Assembly: GCA_036346255.1 (NCBI GenBank)
Contig: CM070629.1
Span: 1,493,001 to 1,557,000, forward strand
DNA from: Ampelocalamus luodianensis
Taxonomy: Eukaryota; Streptophyta; Magnoliopsida; Poales; Poaceae
Direction of reading: 5' to 3'
DNA length: 64,000 nt
Shown: positions 21,792-33,979 of the stretch, in pieces
Position numbering within the stretch: position 1 is the first letter of the stretch
Layout: each line of letters opens with the position of its first letter
Notes under the pieces: model-generated
The model's input: only the letters and a program-made list of their open reading frames with translations
What the model was told of the DNA's origin: nothing
Database searches by the model: none
Position numbers and translations under genes: made by a program

Positions 21792-24700
21792 CTATACTGA
21801 TAAGTGCACGAGCTTCTCGATTTCCTTGATAATTAAATCTCTCTCCTCATCAAGTTGTTCATCTTCACCTATTAAAAGGGATGCAATAGTAGTGTCACAG
21901 TTTGCATCTCTCAAAATCTAACAAGGAATCTTCCTTTAACATTGAGTTGCAATTATAATACTTTCTTGATCGGAGCACAGAATCCTCTGGGCTTAAGCTG
22001 GAAGTATAGAAATGTAAAGTACCTTTGCTTGTGGGAAGATTGTGGAGTAGCTTCAACAATTCTCTGTGATTGTCTACCAAAACTAGAATAATATCACGAG
22101 GCTTGTTTGGATTGGCAACAAATACCTGCTCCCATGCAGCAAAAATGAACCCCCAAAGATGGTAAAAGAGAAATGCTTGTAGAGTTATAATTAATTAAAA
22201 ATATCTAGTTCAACAAAAAATTTCAAAACCAAACAAGACCTGATCAAGTAAAAAAGAAGATTTGATTAAATGAGCCAAATGGATTAGATTTCGAAGTGTT
22301 CAACACACAAATTTAACAAAAAAGCTCATAGGATCGGCAACAACAGAAATTTTCAATGTAAAAACAGATCACAAGAAACGCAAAACTGTGTTGAGGTCAT
22401 AGCCAAGGATCAAGAAACCGGTGCCGGGCAAAATCCCGCCGGGCGGCCGGTAACCGGAAAACCCGGGAAAACCCCGGTCGAAATTCATCTGAATAAATTT
22501 GAATTTGGGATCTAACTGCCGGGATTTTGAATTTGAATTCAAAGAATTCCAGCCAGGATTTTGGATCCCGGTCCCCACCGGAAAATCCGGTAACCGGCCG
22601 GGTTTTTTTCCATGGTCATAGCCATTGAAGGGTCAAACTAATGCAACTTTAATGTGTGAATCTATGATAAGTATAACCGATATTGAAAATTTATTTGACA
22701 CTAGATGTCTAATAATTGCTAGCCAAGTACAAAGGTTGAAAGATCAAAGATAAAGTAATACCTTAAAAATGTGGAAGGCACAAATCCTGATATTTTTGCT
22801 TGAATCCTACAAAAGCTTCACTTTAGTACAGGCATTAAGAAAGATGCACATGGACAATAAAAAATGATTAGCCATGAAGAGCACAAGAAACCATCTATAA
22901 ATAGTGTGTTATTTACTTATTTTCATCGGTCAGTTGTCTTAACGGAAAAAATTTATAACACTGTTTTCCTTCAGGAGTGTGTCTATTCGACCTATTTATA
23001 TATTGGGAAAAAGCAGCATTACTGTTTAAATTCTTACTTTCAGATATAACGAGCCTGGCATTCAAACAATACATATTTTGCTTTTAAAAACAAATCGATA
23101 GTTACATTGTTGGACTTTTCTATCAGCTGGATTGTAAATAATGATACTATGCATATTAGCTACGAGCAGAAAGCCATTTAGCTCTGGGCCTCTGGTTGCC
23201 ACCAAAGAAAAATTGCAGGTGTATAATTTTGTACATCATAGGAAACCCTTTGGTTGGTGAGTCGGTAAAAAAAAAACAGGGTTTCTCATTTCCCATACTA
23301 GTACCACAATCCATTACTGTTAAAAAATCATGAGGAGCAGAGCAGAGGAAGTGAAAAGGATAATAAGTACATAAATGATTTCTAAATGTAGATTGCAGAA
23401 GCAGTAAATATACAACTAATAATCTAATACCTTCAGCAGACCAATCATAATATTTAAGTGTCGAACTTCCAAAATGTACCGCTTCATTATTTGAGTATTT
23501 GGGCCCTCCAACAGAAACTCTGAAAGAAACTGAAATGAAGCAAAACACTTTGAAGTTTCCTTTTTCAGTGCTCAACAAGAAATTGTAGTGGAGTAATCCA
23601 AAATAGTCTAACCTTAACTGATTGTCTTCTTGTCACATAATTAGTTGAAGTTAAAAGCCTTGTGTAGAGTTCAAAGAACTGCACATGTTTACATAATCAG
23701 AGTAAAACAAAGCATGGATCGATATTTCAAGATCAACATATGCAAACGATGGGCAAGGAAGATAAAATGGAAAGGGTGGGGGAAAAGGATATCACTCTCT
23801 CAGCTAACCTGTTCATAATGGGAGCTCAGAAACTCGGAGACTGCAGCCTCGTGTTTGGTGAGCAAATCCTGCAAACATCTTGTCAACAACAAATATCAAT
23901 TTTGAAGAACCAAACATAAAGCCAAATAATAGTATAATATAAATACCAAATTGACAAAATTGGATTTACCTTGAAGGTGTTCAGAGCATCAGAGGCGATA
24001 TCAAAGTTTGGCAATTCAACATACTGGAAAAACAACTCGAAGCTAGTTGACTCCAATATATATCTGAAAGAGCACTACAAAATCAAATGCATGCAAAATT
24101 AATCAATTGTGTAATTAATTAAATCATCTGTTTGCCCGTTTTCTTTAGGTAACCATCTATAGCTGATGAACAAAGCCAACCTGATGATGAGTTTCTAAAG
24201 GTAAAAGTGGTGGGGGTAAAAGCTGTTCCAAAATCCAACAGCTTCATAATGCTTGTCAACTAACCAGGATTAATTTAGTAAGGAATCAATCAGGGGGGTG
24301 AACTATTTTTGTAAAACTTTTCTTTCCCTCAGGTAACTGCCATGGACCATGGTATGTAAATTACAAAATTATTTCACTGTGTCCGTTCCTGTATATAACT
24401 ACAGTGTTTCTAACAAGAAAAAAAAGTCAAGACATGTCGGACACAATTTTTCTTCAAGGCATATGTATTGGAGACCATATGTAAATGCAGGCAGCAAATA
24501 CTCCTAATCATTAAGAAATAGGAAATCTAGTTTAATGAAAACTTCGGACTTTGGAGCCTTACTTTGCAAGTGTAGGATATTTTATACATTCTCGCAACAT
24601 GTTCCCACAGTTCAATGCAACTTCCAAGTTCTTGTAGCTGGAGCAACAAAATTAATTAATAAAGCAAAAAAAAGGTATATACAGTAGACATGAATCGTAA

Positions 24701-27700
24701 ACAAATACACAAAAAAATGTAGAGAAAATTGGCTACAGGGCATCGTCCATTGTCTACCTTTGCCAACGGACACTTAAAATACGTGGTTTAGCCAAAACGC
24801 ACTGCCAAAAGCTGTAATTTTGCCGTAGGACACTGAGACTATTATTTTATCATTTTCGGGTGAGAGGAGAGAGAAAGCACATGAAATGTCCATTTTGCCC
24901 TTCAGTCTCCTTCCTCTTCTCTTCACTCGTACTACTGTTGCTCGCGATTTCTTGCCCGACCTGCTCATGGTAGCGCTGCCCGTGGGAATGAATTGTGTCG
25001 AGATGAGCGGCAGAGAGGCTAAAGCGATGGCTAAAATGGGACCAGGGGGTGAAGGCGACCATGAGGGTGGTCTTGGTGCGGCTCCGGCGGCATTGTGGCG
25101 GCTGGGAGGATGCGGCGGCCGTGTGGGGAGTAACAAGGTGTGGCGCGCTCGGGTGAGGAAGGAGACTTAGGGCGAGTATGAGCATGAGAGGCCCGGGAAC
25201 TCACCGGACCGTAGCGGCGGAGAGAGCTGAGCGGGCTCGCGGCGCGACCATGAGCGCGCGGAGCTCCAATGGTGGCGCGACCGGGAAAGAAGAGAGAGCG
25301 GATAAGAGGTTGGAGGAGGTAGAGGAGGTTAGGTATACTCCGTGCGAAGGAATGGAGGGAGGACGGCGGAGAGGAAGTGGCGGTGGAGGCGATATTGGCG
25401 GAACCGGAAGAGGCTCAGCGCGGCTCTCGGTGGGGATTCTTCAAATTGACGGAGGGTTTATGCTCCATGTGGGTTGGGCGCGTCGCGGCCGAGAAGGACC
25501 TAAGCTCGAGAGCGCCGGAGTGCTGGAGCGCGCGGCGACTCAATGGTTGGCATTCGGTCATTGCTTACTTGGAGCTCGGGGAGAGGACGAGTGAAGGAGC
25601 TTGGGAGATGGAAAGAGCGTAGAGGCGACTCGGGCTGCCTTCTCGACCGTGGCGCGCGCGGCGATGGAAGCGGTTCGGCCGAATCGAGGAAGAAGAAGCG
25701 CACGCAGCTCTCCGGTGGCGGTAGCTCCAAATTAACCGGCGAAGGCCTCCTTGTGGTGTAGGTCTCGCCGTGATGCGGTCGGGAGGCCGAGGTCGCCGGT
25801 GCACCGAGCGGCGACAAGCGGCCTCGGCGCTGAAAATGGCCGCCTCACGCCTCCCTTTCTTCTTTCACTGACCGCGGGCCCCACTCGTCATAGAGGGAAG
25901 AGGGAAGGGTATAAAGGTCATTTGGTAGTGTTTCTCTCTCCGGAACAACGAATAATATTATAATAATGGCATCAGTGTCCTACGGCAAAATTACAGCTTT
26001 TGGCAGTGTGTTTTGGCTAAACCACGTATTTTGGGTGTCCGTTGGCAAAAGTAGACAATGGACGATGCCCTGTAACCAATTCCCCCAAAAATGTAAGGAT
26101 AGGTGGGGAAAATATATTGAAAAGTCTCTAACTCTGTAAACTGAAGATACCAGGTTGTTATGTCCCCCCAGAGGGAGGAACCAATGGCTAGTTGGCTACT
26201 GACTAGCAGCAGTTCATGACCAAAAACAACAATCATAGAAATTCATGAAGAGAATGATGACACCATAAGGGAAGGGAAGGAACAGGAAGCAGTTGGCTAC
26301 AGGCAGCAAATAGACAGCTTCTAAATGGTGCTACAATTGCACTACCACCAATAAACAAAATCGATATTTACGGATTGATTGTTTTCCATTCATAACTCAA
26401 GAAATATAGGCCTCACCAAACAACAAGGAAATCTAGAAGATCAACATGATTTTCAATATACTGCACACAGCAATAACTTTCATCGACCTTCTGCCTCAAC
26501 AAAATGCACCAGCAGTGGACAAGATCCTTTCTACCCTGCAATTTAGAACTAATAAGTCTAATAAGCTTGATAAAAAAGGACGTTGAATTCAATTGATGAA
26601 TATCATACCTCCCAACCCAAGGAAGGCAGATTCTGAACAAAGAGCGAAAGGACACCCTCCTTGTAAATTTCTAGGGCTATTTGCAAAACCTGCTCCTTAT
26701 TTGGTTCAACTTCTCCATCACCAGAAAGTGTCTGTCTCAAGGTAAATACGTTTTTCTCAACATCTTCGAGAGCCTGATAAAAGAAATGTGTAGTATATGA
26801 GAAACCAGTGGTTTGTAGCAGGGTGCTCTGTGTGTAAAAGAAGTGACAGGAACAACACAACAATCACAATTACAAGTAATGTGACTCTTGTAATATTATA
26901 CATCAAAAGCGGATGCTAAGTTGCTAGCAGAACCCAACTACCACCATAATCCTTTGAATGAACAAACAAAACAAAAGTGTCTTTTCCATGTCATTATTAG
27001 TTGCTTGGGATAAGTATGTGTCCTAAAACTCCACATAATCTGCTCAAGCAGCCTTCTTTTGTACACCTGGAGAAAGCAATTTCTTGTTTGACATCAGTAA
27101 CCAACAATGCAATTAGCTATTTCCTTTTCAGGCGCAGCCAAACTCCAGGAGAAGCTAGTTCTTCAATTTAATTCACCTCAACATCAATGCCTGTGTCACC
27201 ACCAACATTGGGGCAAAATGAGCACTCCAATGCTAAGCACAACCTCAGCAGGCCCCATTACCATCCAAAGGTCAGCGCATTCTGAAGCTTTGAAAGACAA
27301 ACAAATCCTTCCAACCATGGGATCGCAGAACCACACAAACCACCCGTAAAACACCCTGGCAATTACGTTTCCTACGAAGTATGCTACTTTTGTGGAAGCA
27401 CGACGAATTGACCTGCAAAGCTCCGACCAAATCCAGCACAATTTTGACTACCAAGTACCAAGAAACATTCCTCAACTACAAAGACCTGAAGCACTCACAT
27501 TAAGACCCAGAAAGATCACTACTCATAAGAAAGCAGCCCGATCGCAACAGTCACCAAGATCCCAGCTTCGGTCCCAACTGGGATGACCGGACGCTAGCCG
27601 TGAGCCGGCATGTGCGGATCAGGCCAGGAAGCGCGTGGAAATGTAGGAGCAAGGAGGGTGCGGATACTGGAGACGTGAGGCCGTGAGGGAGGGGAGGGAG

Positions 27701-27822
27701 GAGGGGGACCCTACCTTAGCGCCGGTCTTGGTGTCGAGGGCGAGGAGAGAGTCCTTGATTGAGCGGACGAGCTCCTGCGGCGACGGACGCTGCCGCGACG
27801 CCGCCCGAAAGAAGAAGGACAT
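21792..27822 (-). CDS. MO25: MO25/CAB39-like scaffold protein, complete eleven-exon gene
   Basis: Exons in transcript order are 27715-27822, 26609-26773, 26417-26535, 24563-24637, 23970-24063, 23809-23868, 23613-23678, 23431-23529, 22762-22806, 22023-22125 and 21792-21868. They join without a stop to 1011 bases, 336 residues, the usual length for MO25. The N-terminus MSFFFRAASRQRPSPQELV and later stretches (DLVHCWCILLRQKV, ELFFQYVELPNFDIASDAL, FVANPNKPRDIILVLV, HRELLKLLHNLP) are hallmarks of the helical-repeat MO25 fold. In animals and yeast MO25 activates STE20/GCK-type kinases with STRAD partners; plant copies are thought to act in cell polarity and division, which is inference here. All splice borders are GT-AG. 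Intron 3 contains a 1.37-kb MULE and intron 9 a 211-base hAT, neither touching splice sites. I see no disabling change. Confidence 0.93.
22404..22614. mobile_element. Small hAT element, relative of 11508-12479, in MO25 intron 9
   Basis: The 211-base element is flanked by the perfect 8-base duplication GTCATAGC (22396-22403 and 22615-22622). It starts CAAGGATCAAGAAACCGG and, like the larger copy in the mL45-like gene, is full of GGCCGGTAACCGG and AACCCGGG blocks at both ends. No coding capacity. Confidence 0.82.
24722..26086. mobile_element. Non-autonomous Mutator-like element with GC-rich interior, in MO25 intron 3
   Basis: A perfect 9-base target duplication AAAAATGTA (24713-24721 and 26087-26095) flanks terminal inverted repeats of roughly 120 bases, which share AATTGG(C/T)TACAGGGCATCG near their outer ends. 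The 9-base duplication and long TIRs identify a MULE. The interior (about 24900-25900) is much more GC-rich than the intron around it, like Pack-MULEs that carry captured gene pieces. No transposase is encoded and I recognise no source gene. Open frames inside are compositional and not supported as genes. Confidence 0.87.
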
Positions 27823-28004
27823 CTCGCCGCCGGCGAAGGAAACTCTTGCCTTGATCTCCTCCGTGTTCCGTGGTGTGGAGGCGATTGGGGCAAAAGCCCG
27901 GAAGGGGGGCGAAAATGACGAGTTGACGACGACGACTGCGTAGTGCGAAGTTGTGATCAGCTTTTTTCCGCCTTCGGATGTTGATGCCGTAGATTTGGGG
28001 ACAG

Positions 28005-28790
28005 TTGATTTACGATTTTTAAAAACAATAATGTTAATTTAAAATTTAATTATAAAAATAAATAATCAATTTTTTTTACAAAAATAATTGTCTTTCGCCT
28101 GTCCAAACAGCAACAAGAACCTTTTTTCTTCTTGTCGCCAGTTGAACTTGCGATTTGCATCGAATAGTGTGCAAATCGTCAGTTCAACTAACGATATGAA
28201 ACCAAATATTTCATAATTAAATTATGAAGACTTTCGAACTTAAATCTCTTATCCCAAATATTTCAACTATAATATATTACGTAATCTTTTTCTAAAAGAA
28301 TCGGTTCCACAAACAATATAATCAGGATATCAACGCGCATGGTAACCCTAAATCCATTTTTTTTTATTTCGCTCAGAAGGGGGATATTTGTGTTATTGTG
28401 TCGCCGAACTCGTGTGTCAAATTGCGCCGCTGATCTCACTTTCTCTACTTCATATTTCGTTATTTTCTCTAATTTCGAATTACGAACTACGCGGATACTT
28501 CAAGGTATTACGAGAAAACACCGTCAAATACACTAAATGCTTAAACCGAATTCTATAGATATACTAAATATAAAAAATAGGATCATATCGTCAATTGAAC
28601 TAGCAATCAGAACCTCTTCGCACTGTTCTAATTAGCGACAAGGGTCCTATTTCGCCAGTTGAACTGGCGACAGGAGCCTGTCGCCGTTTGGACTGACGAC
28701 AAACACCTATTTTTATATAAAAAAATGACTGTTTTTCGTAATTATCTTTTAAATTAATATATTTTTTAAAAAAATTTGATTTACTCGTTA
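28005..28790. mobile_element. Foldback-type inverted-repeat element
   Basis: An AT-rich block (about 28010-28110) ending in TCGCCTGTCCAAACAGC is matched in reverse by a block at about 28680-28790 beginning GTCGCCGTTTGGACTGACGAC. Between them are near-palindromes around CGCCAGTTGAACTGGCGA (28650-28675). Outer limits are approximate because no target duplication could be fixed. No coding capacity. Confidence 0.55.
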
Positions 28791-30025
28791 GTCGTGACTC
28801 CGTGGGTCCTGAAAGCGTAAGTTAACGTTGATCGATGTGTAAGTTGAACAACTGATGTGATTTACCCATCACCCCTCTTAAGACAATTGGCCATTGTCGG
28901 AAGGAAAAAAAGAACAGCGTTCAATTTCGTCCTTTTTTTCTCTCCAAGGTTGATGTATTGTTTTTTTTTCTTTTGCTGCGTTGTTAAATCTTCATCAATA
29001 CTAAACTAAGCTAAAAAAGAAAAAGACGAGAAGTAGTACAATTGATCGATTGGGAACTACAGGCGAGAATATTTTTAACAAGAAGTTGCTGAGTGAAAAT
29101 GCAAGAACAGCGGTACACGAATCCGTTTAGCTGGTGTTACATCAAGGTCGGAGTAGTGGAATTTACTTGTTTGTCCAAAGTGCCAACAATCTTATGTTTG
29201 GCTTGATCAAAAGGTGCCAGGTACGCAGCAACGTACTCAGCATTATGCTGGCAACTGCTAAGTGGCCCATTAAAAGAATTGTTGTTCTGGTATGTGGCAA
29301 CTGGCTCATTCGATAATGGTTATGGTAATATGGTTGAACTTGGTGAACGATGAGTCGGACGGCTTCAAGTTTTAACCCGGCTCGTTGCCCTCAAATTCCG
29401 GCGAAACTAGCGCCGGCCCTGCAGATACACCAGGCCCGTCTCCTCGGCTGCCGCGCGTGCTGTGGTGGGCTGCTCCTTTCGCCGTCCCGCGTGAGCCGCG
29501 TACGCTCTGGGCTCAGAATTTCACCGTCCGCGCGCGCGGTCGGCGAAGCCGTCCCGCGTGGGCTGCGGCCGCGCTGCTCCTTTCGCTTAATTCCCCGCGC
29601 GCCGCGCGCCGCGCACGTATGCCGCGCGCGGCGCGGTGCAAAACGCTCGGCCGCCGCGCGCGCACCCTCTCGTCCCCTGCTAGCCCCCGCCGTCGGATGG
29701 CTGGACGAGGGACGTGCCGGCAACGTTGTCGCTCGCGTGCAGGATTGGCAAACATGCACGCTCACGAACCTGCGTTCGCGAGTACGGCTTAAGAGGATCG
29801 ATGTAGAGTCGGTTAACGGTGTGCGCGGTACACGTACACACTGCCTTGATCAAAACAATTACAACCTGGTGTTGGTATGATATTTATCATTGGTCCTTTG
29901 CGATATTGTACACATGCATACAGCAAATGAACGAGTAATTAATGTAGCTATTGATCGCTGTTTGTTTTTCCCCCTGACTGCGTGTGTGTTCTCGTATCAA
30001 CATTGTACGTAGTGCATGCGTGCAT
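28791..30025. other. Intergenic region with a CpG-dense block at 29400-29760
   Basis: 28791-29350 is ordinary AT-rich sequence with no gene. 29400-29760 is very GC- and CpG-rich, with runs such as CCGCGCGCCGCGCGCC and CCGCGCGCGGCGCGG; open frames exist on both strands and in several phases, which is expected of GC-rich DNA, and none has a recognisable motif. It could be a captured or relic 5' gene end. No start or splice signals support a gene. Confidence 0.4.
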
Positions 30026-33000
30026 TGAAATAACCCCAAAATTCAGGATTTCAAAAAAATTTTGAAGCTTTTGTTTGAATTCAAAAACTTGCCCAATTCG
30101 GCAAGTTCTCTTCCCTTTCCGCTTTCCATTTCGGCATTTCCGTCTTCGCCAGCCGGAGGCGCCTTCTCTCTCCCGCGCCTCCTTCTTCCTCCCACCGCCT
30201 CCAGCAGCGCCCGCCGCCGCCATCTTCCAGTTGCGGCGCCGCACTTGTTGACTGCCACGCCACCTCACTACGTCCAGAGCTTTCTTCAACCTTCACCGCC
30301 GCCACCTCACCCTGCCACTCTCCTTTCCCGCGCGCTCGCCTCCCGAGCGCACGCGCCGCCGCCACCACTGCTGCCACCAGCATTCCTTGCTCCCACCGCC
30401 TCAACGCCCTATAAGAGGCCCCGAGAACACCCTTCGTCGCCTTTCCCCCTCCAACATCTCCCACTGTCTCCCTCTTCCTCAACGCCGCGAATTTGAAGCT
30501 TCGCGCCCGCCTTTTCTTCTCCGACGGCATCCAGAAAAATCCGCCGCCTCTTCCTCCTCCTTCCTCCTCATCTCGGCTAAGCTCCTTCTCACCGCCGCCT
30601 ATCTTTCCCACCATCTTCCACCTAAAACCAGTGAGCCTCGCCGTCGCCGAGCTCCACCGCCGCCCCCACTCACGGCTCATGCCGCCACACCACCTCAGGC
30701 CACCCCAAACCCCACCGACACCTCCCCTGGCCTCCCCACCACTCACTGAAGCTCAAGGGCCACCCACCTTGGCCGGACCTTGGCCGGAGCGCCGCCGCGC
30801 CGCTCCCCTGTTACGGTCGTGCACCACCTCCGGCGCCACCCCATCCCCGAGCCTCCTCCGCCCCGGCAAATCCCCAAAATGGGACCCCCTCACCTCCGTG
30901 GTGCTCCCCGCACCACTCACCTCCGCCGCCGACCACCACCGCTGCCGCAACCGCCGTCGCCACCAGCTCGGCGAAGGCTGCCTCTCGGCCATGCACTCAA
31001 GCCTCAGCCGGGCCTTAAAAGGCTCGCCATTTTAAAGCGTCAGGTCTGATGAAAGAATAGCCGCCATTTATCGTTCCTCCAAAACCGCCCTTTCGCTTAT
31101 TGCACAGTACCTTTTCTATTTACTGTTCACCAAAAATCAAAACACTATTCTAAAAATCCGAGAAAATGCACGGTAAACTCTAGCTACTGTTCGTCGTCTG
31201 AAAAATTGTCCGATGCTATCCTTTCCAGCTAAAAACAGTAACATTCGATGACTGATCACCTCCAGTTGTCATTAATGAATAGTAAATGATACTATTCATC
31301 ATCCGACACCATTTTCGCTTAAAATCCAAATTTGACATTATATGTCAAATTTGATCGCTATGAACCTAAAACTCATTTCACCGCTCTGCCTTTGAATCAC
31401 CCTTTTTATTGTTTATCGACACCGTGAATCCGCCATCGCTCATTGCATAGTGACATAGTATCGTTTCATAACTCAAAATAGGCGATTCTCGTCCATATTC
31501 GTTCAAAACAAGTGAACCCTAACTACTATTCACTTCAAACCCAAAACAATGAACTCTATTATTGTCCACTAACTCATATCCAGATATGAATAGTAAAATA
31601 ATACTATTCATCGCCCGACCTCATTTCCACCCAAACCCTAATTAGACACCTTATGCCCTTTTCGACCGCTTTGAGCCCGTGAATCCAAATCTCAACTCCA
31701 TTCACCCAAACAAGTGCGGATAAATCTCCAAGATCCCACACACCACCTTTCTTTGTGATTCTTTATCCATTTACAATATTTTTGTTGTACTTGGATCCGA
31801 ATCTCAATTCATCTGAATCAACCAAACACCAAATAATCCCACCACTCCAACCCACCTTTCTTCGTGTTTCTTTTCGGTTTTATTTACTTGCATGTTGTTC
31901 CCACTCATTCCTTGTCGAGCCGGACTTTATTTGAATTTGTTTTATTGTATTGTTTCGTTAGGTCACGACTTCAACGACCAAGCCCGTAAAACGCGGACAA
32001 GACCAGTGTGTAGAAGACTTTGTGCAAGCAGCAAGTCGCATTCTTTGATCATTTTGAACCTCGTTTCATACATGTATTTATTACTTTCATTATTGTATTT
32101 GTGCCAATTACTTTAAAGTATTGAAATAATATTTTAGAATGCCATGACAATTAGTTAAATCCTAAATACCCCACAAACAAAACTACCCAACTTTTGTAGG
32201 CCATATTCACCTTGACAAGGTTAGTCCACATAAAATATTAGCTATACAAGGTAACTTTGTCACCAAAACTGTGATCATCAATTAAAAACAAGTATTGGCT
32301 ATAGGCCAACAGGTTTTGGTGGAGAGTTGAGGATTGTCCAGGAAGTTGGACAACCCAATATACTCGGTTGAAAGTGAGTCATCGGTGAGATCCCGAGGTG
32401 GACCCTCCCGAGTTGGTGGTGTGCCATCGCCTCACTGGATGACAGGTAAGGACAAGAACCTTGTGCCAAGTAACAGACACAGAAACCGCTCAACCACATG
32501 CGTGGTCATTCCTCCCTGGCTTAGTACACTGCTCTTCCGATTGAATATCTGTGGGAGCACTTGTATGGGCCCATCAGCCTCGGAGTGCGGATTCCACTAT
32601 TGGTCGGTGGTCTCCCGAGCTGTATGGATAGTGACCTACAGTGTAGAGACTAGAAAGGTTGAGCAGTGAAAAGGCTTTGATATCTCAGCTCAGTCGCACG
32701 CTAACGTGTTGCGTGTTTATAGCTTGACAGTACGAGCTTGAGATATCATGTGGGTAAAGTTGGGCAACTCTGCAGAGTGATTAATCAAATGTATTCGGAT
32801 ACACCGTGCTTCCGGTTAATGAAGCTGTGTTCATGGGTGATTCCAATATACAAGGCATAAGTAGAGTTTTTGAGATGTTAAGTTGGTAATCGAGGTTGTT
32901 GATAAACCCCTGTGTTATTACTTATTATTGTTTTACTGTTTTATAAATTGTTTTAAATGCAAAGTGCATCCACATATGCCAGGTATGGTAAACCCTAACC

Positions 33001-33396
33001 ATCCATTGAACTCCTTGCATGTAATTATTTAGCACTTCCATGCGGCTTGTTGAGTACAGTGGTAGTACTCATTCTTGCAATTTGCAAAACATCTACAGAA
33101 GAGGATCCCGGTGAGCAAGATTTTGGTGGACCCCCAGAAGGCAACGACTACTATTATTAGGTCTCAACTGCGCTCAAGCGTACCTGTGGTTTGTTGTTCT
33201 TTTGCCTTGTATTATAGTTAACTTTGGGCTTGGATGCCCATGTCGGGTCAAAACAGGTTGTTAAACCTTAGTTTGTTTAATAAAAGTCTGGTTTCTGTTG
33301 CAATCGAAAGCTTGCTTGAGATACTATTTACTTCGCAACTGTACATCCTGGGCGGTTGCGAAGGGTTTAACAGTCCCAAGAATCGGGGCTGTGACA
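30026..33396 (+). mobile_element. Solo LTR, probably from a Ty3/gypsy-type element
   Basis: The 3371-base unit starts TGAAATAACCCC, ends GGGGCTGTGACA and is flanked by the perfect 5-base duplication TGCAT (30021-30025 and 33397-33401). There is no primer-binding site or internal region next to it, so it is a solo LTR left by unequal recombination. Its first kilobase is very GC-rich and CT-rich and has long open frames on both strands that lack motifs; 31080-31700 has many TACTGTTC and ACTATTCATC phrases as in rice gypsy LTRs. A CCCTATAAGAGG box near 30408 is a candidate promoter. Confidence 0.82.
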
Positions 33397-33979
33397 TGCA
33401 TACATACAATTGTTAGTATTTTTGCCCCACTGCAACACCCTAAATCTCTTCACAACACCAGCCCGACCGACCGACCACATGACCTATACTACATGGTGAA
33501 TTGAAGGGCAGAATTACACAAGAGCCCCAAAAAGATAAGACGTGTGCCTTCCTCCATCCACGGTTTATAAACTAATTACCTTTCATCACATTCATGTGAT
33601 TTGTCACAACAAGTGCGGTAGAATTAAGGGATTTTAGATTCGATGGGTGGTATAATTGCTAAGAACATGGTATGCATATTATTCGTTAAAAGGCCATCAG
33701 CCTAGAAGTAATGTCTTTCGTAATGATTTCGCACTGTTGCGTGTCAGGGTTTCAAACGAATATAATAAGCATGAAAATTCAAATATCAAAACTGCAACCA
33801 ACTGGAAAATAAAATAAGGGTTCAATGTAGGAGAAAACATTAATGGATTGATTTGCAACCACCCATGGGTCTACTAACCATATTGCCTGAACCCTTATAT
33901 TCAGTTTTCAGTAGAGCATAGAAGCACTGCAAATAAAAATAGAAATTCAAGTTTATATAGGATAACTTAAGCTCAACAG
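33397..33979. other. Spacer without a recognised gene
   Basis: Low-complexity, AT-leaning sequence between the solo LTR and the next minus-strand open frame. The part near 33979 may be the 3' UTR of that frame. I see no repeats with clear ends. Confidence 0.35.

Noticed and set aside
25178..25817. Open frames on both strands inside the MULE in MO25 intron 3
   Set aside because: Both strands and several phases are open because of GC content; no motif, so treated as transposon interior and not as genes.
29350..29880. 176-codon plus-strand frame in the CpG-rich block
   Set aside because: Overlapping frames of similar length exist in other phases and on the other strand; no start context or motif.
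30062..31049. Long Pro/Ser-rich and Arg/Gly-rich frames at the start of the first solo LTR
   Set aside because: They lie wholly inside an LTR bounded by TG..CA and a 5-base duplication and have no domain.
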